Assembly: GCF_000379605.1 (NCBI RefSeq)
Contig: NZ_KB902613.1
Coordinates: 62,001-126,000, forward strand
Length of the DNA: 64,000 nucleotides
Source of the DNA: Rhizobium giardinii bv. giardinii H152
GTDB lineage: Bacteria; Pseudomonadota; Alphaproteobacteria; Rhizobiales; Rhizobiaceae
Reading direction: 5' to 3'
Part shown: piece after piece, positions 56,900 through 64,000 of the stretch
Position numbering within the stretch: position 1 is the stretch's first letter
Layout: each line of letters starts with the position of its first letter
Notes under the pieces: generated by a model
Database searches by the model: none
Told to the model about the DNA's origin: nothing
The model's input: the letters and a program-made list of their open reading frames with translations, nothing else
Program-made: the position numbers and the translations under genes

Positions 56900-57328
56900 G
56901 CAGAAGCGTAATCGTTAGTCGGAGATCCTATGGATACTCGCGAGTCTGGTCACCCTGCGATCGGGGGATACCAGACACGTTCCGATCGGTCGGCGGCGCG
57001 AGCTCAGACGAAATGGAGAGACGTGTTGGTTCTGGGCGCGCATGCAGATCTACGTTTTGGATCGAAAGATTGCTAGACATGGTGGGATTGCACGCTCCCG
57101 CGCGAGGTATCCCCTGATCAACTTCGTTCCGAAGTCTGTGAGTTGCACAATTGTGATCTACAAGTATCGCTTCAGCTTGTGAAGAACTGATACTTCGGCG
57201 CGCGGCTCGAAGTCCGTTACGCGAACTGGAGCGCGGATGCATGCACTGAGACGGACCCTTTGACATAGAGGCGACGGTCGTTTTTGCTGTGAGCAGTTCG
57301 TGGCAAATTACTGAATGGGAAGAGAGAG
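56900..57328. other. Intergenic region between importer and doeA
   Basis: No gene is convincing in these 429 bases. It carries a mixed composition with some inverted G+C stretches and ends in GGGAAGAGAGAG directly before the doeA ATG. It probably holds the doeA promoter. Whether doeA-doeB also read through from the importer cannot be told. Confidence 0.5.
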
Positions 57329-58510
57329 ATGTCAGAATTGCAGTTGAAATTCAGTCGGGAAGAATATGCCCAGCGCTTGGAAAAGACCCGACGAGAGATG
57401 GAACACAAAGAAGTCGACCTTCTGATCGTAAGCGATCCGTCAAATATGAACTGGCTGACCGGTTACGACGGATGGTCGTTCTATGTTCATCAGGCCGTCA
57501 TTGTCCCGCCTAATGGAGAGCCAATTTGGTTTGGGCGCGGTATGGACGCTAACGGTGCTAAGCACACTGCATACCTGCGTCATGAGAACATTGTTCCCTA
57601 CGCCGACAACTACGTTCAGTCGACGGAACGGCATCCGATGGATTATCTCGCCAGTATTCTTGCTGACAGAGGCTTTGGCTCGCTGCGTATTGGCGTTGAA
57701 ATGGACAATTATTGGTTTTCAGCAGCGGCGTTCGCATCTTTGGTGAAGCACCTCCCAAATGCAAAGTTCGTCGATTGCACGGCCCTCGTTAATTGGCAAC
57801 GGGCCATCAAAAGCCCAACCGAAATTAAGTACATGCGTAGCGCTGCCCGTATTGTTGAGGCAATGCACGCGCGTATCGCCGATAAGATCGAGGTTGGAAT
57901 GCGGAAGTGCGATCTTGTGGCTGAAATCTACGACGCCGCCACGCGAGGCGTGGACGGCGCCGGCGGAGATTATCCCGCCATCGTGCCGATGCTGCCCTCC
58001 GGCGCTGAGGCCAGTGCTCCGCACTTGACTTGGGATGACCGACCAATGCGGTCGGGTGAAGGAACCTTCTTTGAGATCGCGGGGTGCCACAACCGCTACC
58101 ACGTGCCCCTATCGCGAACTGTTTTTCTGGGCAAGCCAACTCAGGCCTTCCTCGATGCGGAAAGCGCCACGCTGGAAGGGTTGGAAGCTGGTTTGGACGC
58201 GGCAAAGCCCGGGAACGCTTGCGAAGATATTGCCAAAGCCTATTTCGCGGTGTTGGCGCGTCACGGCATCGTCAAGGATAGCCGCACCGGATACGGCATC
58301 GGTGTGAGCTACCCGCCGGATTGGGGTGAGCGCACAATGAGCTTGCGACCGGGAGATCGTACCGAGTTGTGTCCCGGCATGACCTTTCACTTCATGACGG
58401 GTCTCTGGCTTGAGGACATGGGATTCGAGATCACAGAGAGCATCTTGATTACTGATACCAGCGTTGAATGCCTCGCGAACGTGCCGCGAAAGCTCTTGGT
58501 GAAGGATTAA
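57329..58510 (+). CDS. doeA: Ectoine hydrolase (M24 family), DoeA/EutD
   Basis: The 393-residue protein matches the ectoine hydrolase family along its full length: an N-terminal creatinase-type domain (DLLIVSDPSNMNWLTGYDGW) and an M24 fold whose metal-site region reads APHLTWDDRP, FFEIAGCHNRYHVPLSRTV and GMTFHFMTGLW, the modified ligand pattern of this family rather than classic Xaa-Pro peptidase. It hydrolyses ectoine to N-acetyl-L-2,4-diaminobutyrate in the cytoplasm. The known S. meliloti form is EutD. The start has a good purine-rich ribosome binding site. doeB follows 3 bases after its stop. Confidence 0.9.
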   Translation: MSELQLKFSREEYAQRLEKTRREMEHKEVDLLIVSDPSNMNWLTGYDGWSFYVHQAVIVPPNGEPIWFGRGMDANGAKHTAYLRHENIVPYADNYVQSTERHPMDYLASILADRGFGSLRIGVEMDNYWFSAAAFASLVKHLPNAKFVDCTALVNWQRAIKSPTEIKYMRSAARIVEAMHARIADKIEVGMRKCDLVAEIYDAATRGVDGAGGDYPAIVPMLPSGAEASAPHLTWDDRPMRSGEGTFFEIAGCHNRYHVPLSRTVFLGKPTQAFLDAESATLEGLEAGLDAAKPGNACEDIAKAYFAVLARHGIVKDSRTGYGIGVSYPPDWGERTMSLRPGDRTELCPGMTFHFMTGLWLEDMGFEITESILITDTSVECLANVPRKLLVKD

Positions 58511-58513
58511 ACT

Positions 58514-59524
58514 ATGCCGGATCGCACTTTAGCGCAGTCACCGATAGCGTCCACGGTTGATTTCGCCGCGGAAGGTATTCAACACGGGTTCCTACGTCTT
58601 CCGTATAGCCGTGACGATTCAGCTTGGGGCTCAGTCATGGTCCCAATCACGGTTGTCCGCTGCGGCGAAGGGCCGACAGCCCTTCTCACCGGAGGGAACC
58701 ATGGCGACGAGTATGAAGGGCCGATCGCACTTTTCGATCTCGCGCGCTCGCTTAAGCTTGAAGAGGTTGGTGGCGCCGTTATCATCATCCCGGCCATGAA
58801 CTATCCAGCATTCTTGGCCGGTACACGCACCTCCCCGATTGATAAGGGGAACATGAATCGTAGTTTTCCGGGCGCGCCAGACGGCACGGTCACCCAAAAG
58901 ATCGCGGACTATTTCCAACGCACGCTGTTACCGCTCGCTGACATCGTACTCGACTTCCACTCAGGCGGGAAGACCTTGGATTTCCTCCCTTTTTGCGCAG
59001 CGCATATTTTGCCTAACAAGGAACAGGAAGCACGCTCCTTTGAGCTTGTCAGAGCCTTTGGTGCCCCATACTCAATGAAGATGCTCGAGATCGATGCCGT
59101 TGGCATGTACGATACCGCGGCCGAAGAAATGGGCAAAATCTTCATCACCACCGAACTCGGTGGCGGCGGCACGGCGACAGCGAAAAGCGCGGGAATTGCC
59201 AAGGCGGGCGTTGCGAATGTGCTTAAGGCCGCGGGCATTCTGAAGGGCATGGTGAAAGGCGTTGAGACTACCTGGCTCGACATGCCGGACGGCAATTGCT
59301 TTTCTTTCGCTGAGGATGGTGGGCTTATCGAGCCAATTTATGACCTGGGCAACACGGTGAAGAAGAACGATGTCGTCGCCCACATTTACCCCGTGGGCCG
59401 CACAGGCGCGGAGCCGCTGGAGGTAAAGGCGAAGATGGACGGCATACTCACGGCTCGTCATTTCCCAGGTCTTGTCAAGCCAGGGGATTGCGTCAGCGTT
59501 GTAGCGACAATTGAGCCCGCGTAA
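58514..59524 (+). CDS. doeB: N-alpha-acetyl-L-2,4-diaminobutyrate deacetylase, DoeB/EutE
   Basis: The 336-residue zinc enzyme belongs to the AstE/AspA (M14-like) deacylases: zinc ligands His63 and Glu66 in GGNHGDEYEGP, and a later His in VLDFHSGGK. The pairing with doeA and the full-length likeness to DoeB/EutE support deacetylation of N-acetyl-diaminobutyrate to 2,4-diaminobutyrate and acetate. It is the last intact gene before a run of decayed genes. The next pathway steps (transaminase and aspartate-semialdehyde dehydrogenase) would need the class III aminotransferases and aldehyde dehydrogenase elsewhere in the window. Confidence 0.9.
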   Translation: MPDRTLAQSPIASTVDFAAEGIQHGFLRLPYSRDDSAWGSVMVPITVVRCGEGPTALLTGGNHGDEYEGPIALFDLARSLKLEEVGGAVIIIPAMNYPAFLAGTRTSPIDKGNMNRSFPGAPDGTVTQKIADYFQRTLLPLADIVLDFHSGGKTLDFLPFCAAHILPNKEQEARSFELVRAFGAPYSMKMLEIDAVGMYDTAAEEMGKIFITTELGGGGTATAKSAGIAKAGVANVLKAAGILKGMVKGVETTWLDMPDGNCFSFAEDGGLIEPIYDLGNTVKKNDVVAHIYPVGRTGAEPLEVKAKMDGILTARHFPGLVKPGDCVSVVATIEPA

Positions 59525-59700
59525 GTCGCAATCTCGGTTTAGTTAGCGAGCGGTCTAGAACTTAACGTCGCAACAGACGCTCAGCGCTCACTAACCCAAT
59601 CCTGCGCCGAATAACAAAGCTCGCCCGCTACTTCCTGGGTCAAGTGCGCAATCTTCTTGCGAAGGCGAACAATGCATACCTCCTATCCGGTCTCCAGCCG

Positions 59701-60416
59701 ATGAAGAACCATGCCGATAAAGTATATCCGGTCGCAAGATCTGCTCGCGAGAACGGCTCTATCGACAAGGGAAAATACGAGAAATGGTATGAGGAGAGTG
59801 TCGCCGATCCGGAAAAGTTCTGGGGCGAGCATGGCAAGCGGATCGAATGGTTCGAGCCCTACTCTAAGGTCAAGAATACCTCTTTCGAGGGCGATGTTTC
59901 GATCAAATGGTTCGAGGACGGGCTGACCAACGTCTCCTAACAATTGCATCGACCGTCACTTGAAGACGCATGGCGACAAGACAGCGATCATCTGGGAAGG
60001 CGACAATCCTTATCTCGATAAGAAGATCACCTATAACGAACTCTATGACAGGGTTTGCTGTTTTGCCAATGTTCTGAAGAAGCATGGCGTCCAGAAGGGT
60101 GATCCGGTCACCATTTACATGCCGATGATCGCCGAGGCCGCCTATGCGATGCTGGCCTGCGCCCCGCATCGGTGCCATCCCCTCGGTCGTTTTCGGCTTC
60201 TCGCCCGATGCGCTTGCCGGTCGCATCATCGACTGCGAATCCACCTTCGTGATCACTTGCGATGAAGGGGTGCGCGGCGGCAAGTCGGTGCCGCTCAAGG
60301 AAAACACCGACAAGGCGATCGATATTGCCGCCAAGCATCACGTCATGGTCAACAAGGTGCTGGTCGTGCGCCGCACCGGCGGCAAGGTCGGCTGGGCACC
60401 GGGGCGCGACCTCTGG
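59701..60416 (+). pseudogene. acs: Acetyl-CoA synthetase, 5' fragment with frameshifts
   Basis: The translation follows acetyl-CoA synthetase from residue 1: the [20 protein letters not shown] segment, then [10 protein letters not shown], where one extra A (59939-59940) creates a stop. It resumes as [20 protein letters not shown] in the next frame, is shifted again by an extra C near 60162 (ACA then [11 protein letters not shown] in the proper frame) and ends after GWAPGRDLW near 60416, about 240 residues of a normal 650. The rest is absent. It is a non-functional remnant, perhaps once used to activate acetate made by DoeB. Confidence 0.85.
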
Positions 60417-60884
60417 TCCGCGAACGGTCCGAACTCGAGAGGTACGCCTTGCCACCTCGGCTCCAATCGCCGTCGGATGAAGTTCGCTGGCAGGTCACTT
60501 TGAGGCTGGGGTCTGGAGTCGTATCGCCCCCGAGATTGAACCTCTGCTTCTCACACACTACCCAAACCCCATGTGGAGAAATCAGGGGCATATCGAAATC
60601 CGGTGGCTCGCGCGATCTTGAGTGGGCTCGGTCTGTAGCTCCTGTGCGGGAACGATCCGAGTAAAGCTCCGTTCTTTCGCCGGCCCACAATGAAATATGC
60701 CCTTATTTGCGAAGCCGGAAGCCCCCTTTCAATAACGTGACCGTTCCGGCGCGACGTGCGGGATCCTGAGTAATTCCCGAAGCCACACTCCTCGGAAAAA
60801 AAGCTCCCGCCGGACCGTTTTCGCTGGTAGCAAAAATCACCCACAGAGATTGGGCGGAGAAATAGGCCCTCCGGGTGAGGGAGG
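60417..60884. other. Unassigned region between acs fragment and gdh pseudogene
   Basis: The gene likeness stops abruptly at the left edge. I find no convincing gene, repeat or transposon end in these 468 bases. It is probably rearranged debris between two decayed genes. Confidence 0.4.
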
Positions 60885-62292
60885 TCATATCCCAATGGCT
60901 TCATAGGCATCGGCGATCTGTCGAATCGACGCAACATAGGCGGCGGTTCGGTAGTCGCCGAGTTCCGGTTGCTGGTCGATGAGGTCAGCGATGCGACCCC
61001 AGGTGCTGCGCATGACGTCTTCCAGACCGGAACGGACCAGATCGATTTCAGCGCCGCCTTCGAGGAACTCATCGCGGATATCTGCGGGGAACTCCTTGCC
61101 GGTCATGCGCTCCAGCGCAGCGGCAATCGCCTGATTGCGCCGCTCGCGCCGGCGCCGCTCCATCAGGCCGAAGGGAATGTGCGTCAGGTTCTTCACCCAC
61201 TCGAAGTAGCTGACGACCACGCCGCCGGCATTGACGTAGAGGTCGGGAAGGACGGTGACCCCACGGGCGCGGAGGATTTTGTCCGCCTCGAAGCTCACCG
61301 GGCCATTGGGAGCTTCGACGACAAGACGGGCCTTGATACGGTCTGCATTCTCCGCATGGATGGCATTTTCCAACGCCCGCTGGAATGAGTACGTCGCACG
61401 GCTCTTCGATGCCCGTCATATCACCAGAAAACGACGTGGCACCTTCAAATTTAAGGATGCTGCCCGTTCATATCTGATGCTGCTTCAGCGCTTCAGTTGC
61501 CAGACCGTCGGCATTGGCGACATAGCCGTCCCGTTCAGCGACGATGGTCACCCGGGCGCCGTCCTCTTCGGCGAGGAACTTTGCCGCATGGTAGCCGACG
61601 TTGCCGAAACCCTGGACAATCACCGCAGCGCCCTTCAGATCACGCTTGCCGTTCAACCGCGAGGTTCGCGGATCGCGAAGATAGCTTTGGACTGCGAATT
61701 GGACACCCCTGCCTGTTGCTTCGGTACGACCGGCAATGCCGCCCTTTGACAGCGTGGCGCGGCGAAACTCGTCCATCATCCAGGCCATTTCCCGTTCCCC
61801 CGTACCGATGTCGGGAGCGGGAACGTTAAAGGCGGGGCCGATCAGGCCACGTTTATTGAGCTCCTGGGTGAAGCGGCGGGTGATCCGTTCAAGCTCCTGC
61901 GGCGTCCATTCGCGCGTGTCGATCTTGAGCGCGCCTTTCGAGCTGCCGAACGCACATCGACCAGCGAACATTTGAGCGTCATCACTGAGCGTCATCAGCG
62001 CTGCCAGCGCCTCCACCTCTTCGGCGTCGGCATTCGACGCATAGCGAATGCCGCCCTTTACCGGCTCGCAATGCTCGCTGTGCACCGACCGCCAGCCGAT
62101 GAAACTGTACATGCGGCCGCGCAGGCGAACGCCGAACCGTACGGTGTAGGTCGAGTTGCACAGCATGATCCGCTCAGACAGCCCTTCCGGCAGATCGAGG
62201 AACGTCATGGCGTGGCGGAAGTTTTGGTCAACGCTATCCAGGAAGCCCGCGGAGCTCGTCTGGCCGGGGTGTAACTCGCGTTGGGGTAGCAT
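60885..62292 (-). pseudogene. gdhA: Glutamate dehydrogenase, second copy, broken
   Basis: This is a close copy of the gene at 39973-41418, beginning at 62292 with the same ribosome binding site. Lesions by comparison with the intact gene: altered and inserted bases around 61960-61990 (the VPFGG region reads CAFGS); an in-frame loss of about 16 residues near 61755 (DVINARACVTGKP is missing); a TGA stop at 61468-61470 in place of a Lys codon; and a frameshift near 61375. Its promoter side joins to an aldehyde dehydrogenase gene 31 bases upstream, probably the original operon order. Confidence 0.88.
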
Positions 62293-62323
62293 TCACTGGA
62301 GGTTCTCCTTGGTCGGGCCGCTT

Positions 62324-63733
62324 TCACGCTCGATTGATGCAGACGACCTTCGGCTGGGTCATCTCTTCATAGGCGAAGTGCACGCCCTCCCTGCCCATGC
62401 TGCCATATTTGGAGCCGCCGAACGGCATGGCGTCGAAGCGATAGTCCGAAGAGTCGTTGATCATCACCCCGCCGGCCTCGATCCTGCTTGCGGCTTCAAG
62501 TGCGAAATTGAGGTTGCTGGTGAAGATGCCGGCGTGCAGGCTGTATTCGGGTTCATTGGCCAGCTCGACCGCTTCATCGAGCGTCTCAAACGGTGCAAGC
62601 ATGACCACAGGCGCGAACACTTCCTCGTGCCACAGGCGGCAGGTGACCGGCGTGCCTTCCAGCACCGTCGGGTGATAGAGCGACCCCTCGCGTTTGTGCC
62701 CGCAGAGCAATTTGGCGCCGGCGGTAATGGCGTCGTTGACCGCAGCCTCGGTGCGTTCGGCGACCTCCTTCGAGATCATCGGGCCGACATCTGTGTCTTC
62801 TCGCAGTGGATCGCCCGCCCTGAGCTTCTTCGTCACGGCCACGAACGCGTCGCGAAAGCGCTCATAAAGCTCGGCCTGCACCAGAACGCGTTGCGCGCCG
62901 ATGCAGTTTTGGCCGGCCGCCCAGAAGGCGCCGGACACGCATCCTTCAACTGCCTTGTCGAATTCGCAGTCGTTCATGACGATGACCGGCGCATTGCCGC
63001 CGAGCTCCATCGCGAGTTTCTTGAGGCCAGCTTTACGGCTGATCGCTTCCCCGGTAGCGAAGCCACCGGTAAACGACACCATGCGCACGTCCCGCGCAGA
63101 GATCAGAGCTGTGACGATTTCGCGATCGCCGTGAACCACGGTAATGATCTCCGGCGGCAAGCCAGCTTCGTTCAGCACATCGACAAGATTGATCGAGGAA
63201 AACGGCGTCAGGTTCGATGGCTTCAGCAGCACCGCGTTGCCGCCGGCGATTGCAGGACCAAGCTTATGGGCAACCAGGTTTAGCGGATCGTTGTAGGGGG
63301 TAATGGCCGTGATGATGCCGAGCGGCTCTCGCGTGAACCAGCCCTGGCGCTGTTCTGATCCAACGTAAGCGTCAAACGGCACGATCTCGCCGGCGTTGCG
63401 CTTTGCCTCTTCGGCGGACAGCTTCAAGGTATTGACGCAGCGAAGCACTTCCTTGCGCGCCTGAACGATCGTCTTTCCGGCTTCACGCACGATGGTTTCG
63501 GCAAACGCTGCGCGGCGGCGCTCGATGATCTGGGCAGCCCCTTCGAGGATACTCGCGCGCTTATGCCTTGGCAGCTTGCTGGAGAGCTCGGCGCCGCGAC
63601 GGGCACGGGCGAGGAGTTCGCCAATTTCGCTTGCATCCGTGGCGTCAACCGTTCCCAGGACAGACCCATCATAGGGGCTATGGACGGTGATCGGCGCCAA
63701 GCTGGTCGTGATATGAAGTTTGGCAGCGGTCAT
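62324..63733 (-). CDS. NAD(P)-dependent aldehyde dehydrogenase
   Basis: The 469-residue enzyme has the ALDH family sites: Asn in [14 protein letters not shown], the general base Glu in [13 protein letters not shown] and catalytic Cys in [12 protein letters not shown], followed by HEEVFAPVV. The start at 63733 has AAGGAGG upstream. It lies between a class III aminotransferase (63878 onward) and the gdh pseudogene, all leftward, which suggests oxidation of an amino-acid semialdehyde produced by that transaminase. Aspartate semialdehyde (DoeC role) or succinate semialdehyde are candidates; the sequence does not decide. Confidence 0.92.
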   Translation of the reverse strand: MTAAKLHITTSLAPITVHSPYDGSVLGTVDATDASEIGELLARARRGAELSSKLPRHKRASILEGAAQIIERRRAAFAETIVREAGKTIVQARKEVLRCVNTLKLSAEEAKRNAGEIVPFDAYVGSEQRQGWFTREPLGIITAITPYNDPLNLVAHKLGPAIAGGNAVLLKPSNLTPFSSINLVDVLNEAGLPPEIITVVHGDREIVTALISARDVRMVSFTGGFATGEAISRKAGLKKLAMELGGNAPVIVMNDCEFDKAVEGCVSGAFWAAGQNCIGAQRVLVQAELYERFRDAFVAVTKKLRAGDPLREDTDVGPMISKEVAERTEAAVNDAITAGAKLLCGHKREGSLYHPTVLEGTPVTCRLWHEEVFAPVVMLAPFETLDEAVELANEPEYSLHAGIFTSNLNFALEAASRIEAGGVMINDSSDYRFDAMPFGGSKYGSMGREGVHFAYEEMTQPKVVCINRA

Positions 63734-63877
63734 AGGCCGGCTTCCTCCTTGCGTGATGATGCGCCATCTGCGCGACGGCTGAGTTTTTCGGTCAGGGCAA
63801 GGTGAGTGAGACCCCTGCCCTGTTCTCAATTCGATGGATGCGATTAGTTGCGGTCGGAACCTGCCGACCGCCTTCCG

Positions 63878-64000
63878 TCAGATCTTCTGACCGTCGCGAA
63901 CGAGGTCGTCCATCACCGAGCGCACGGCCTTTTCGGCAATGGAGACAATCTCGTCGACTTCCACCTTGGTGGTGACAAGCGGCGGTGCAAAGCCCAGGAT
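63878..64000 (-). CDS. Class III aminotransferase, C-terminal end only
   Basis: Forty codons of a leftward gene enter from the right edge and end at the stop 63878-63880. The text GFAPPLVTTKVEVDEIVSIA is the usual C-terminus of class III aminotransferases. The main part lies outside the window. It is 145 bases upstream of the aldehyde dehydrogenase and probably in the same operon. Confidence 0.75.
   Translation of the reverse strand: MLGFAPPLVTTKVEVDEIVSIAEKAVRSVMDDLVRDGQKI

Noticed and set aside
57329..58510. doeA as an ordinary Xaa-Pro aminopeptidase
   Set aside because: The classic M24 ligand spacing is changed (FFEIAGCHNRYH), and the full-length sequence and the adjacent doeB fit ectoine hydrolase better.

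Overview
The window looks like part of a large plasmid of a Rhizobiaceae-type alphaproteobacterium (Rhizobium, Sinorhizobium/Ensifer or Agrobacterium group). The main reasons are a complete Ti-type DNA-transfer region (traG-traD-traC, oriT, traA-traF-traB-traH) with the quorum-sensing pair traM/traR, high G+C throughout, and rhizobial families such as UPF0262, DUF736, ArdC and an S. meliloti-type ectoine hydrolase. I saw no rRNA, tRNA, CRISPR array or intact insertion sequence.

Layout. (1) 1-7.4 kb: plasmid backbone, with a large ParB-like protein (5' end outside the window), a tightly overlapping chain of small uncharacterised genes, the antirestriction protein ArdC and a DUF736 protein, separated by long G+C-rich leaders. 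(2) 7.5-25.7 kb: a catabolic island. It encodes a phosphonopyruvate hydrolase and its transaminase (palA, palB), a LysR regulator, a CUT1-type ABC importer with two different binding proteins, an alpha/beta hydrolase, a second aminotransferase, a HyuA/HyuB hydantoinase-type ATP-dependent amidohydrolase, a monomeric sarcosine oxidase-type flavoenzyme and a cytosolic alkaline-phosphatase-superfamily phosphodiesterase. One palindromic motif lies upstream of palB, between lysR and the importer, and upstream of the first binding protein, which suggests a single regulon. (3) 26-37 kb: backbone again, with small plasmid genes, the tra genes, a tra box, a Ti/RSF1010-type oriT, a strongly structured possible RNA before traM, then traM and traR. 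(4) 37-44.5 kb: UPF0262, an MFS exporter, glutamate dehydrogenase, a truncated UPF0262 copy, a frameshifted thiolase and a two-subunit 3-oxoacid CoA-transferase. (5) 44.7-59.5 kb: a second catabolic island with a class III aminotransferase, a carboxymuconolactone-decarboxylase-like protein, an M81 (MlrC-type) metallopeptidase, a divergent RpiR regulator, a beta-lactamase-fold serine hydrolase, a dipeptide-type ABC importer, ectoine hydrolase (doeA/eutD) and N-acetyl-diaminobutyrate deacetylase (doeB/eutE). (6) 59.7-64 kb: a decayed acetyl-CoA synthetase fragment, a second and broken glutamate dehydrogenase, an aldehyde dehydrogenase and the 3' end of a class III aminotransferase.

How the parts fit. 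The transfer genes should respond to an acyl-homoserine lactone through TraR, restrained by TraM; the synthase traI and the trb mating-pair genes are not in the window. From the polarity of the inferred nick site, the left half would enter a recipient first, with the T-strand as template for ardC and its rightward neighbours. Island 1 can be read as import and breakdown of a phosphonate, probably phosphonoalanine or a larger conjugate containing it. Island 2 together with the right-hand aldehyde dehydrogenase and aminotransferase could supply a route from ectoine to aspartate. The duplicated gdh genes, truncated UPF0262 copy, frameshifted thiolase and acs fragment mark the 37-64 kb half as recently rearranged. 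All functional statements rest on reading motifs and family resemblance; no database search was run.
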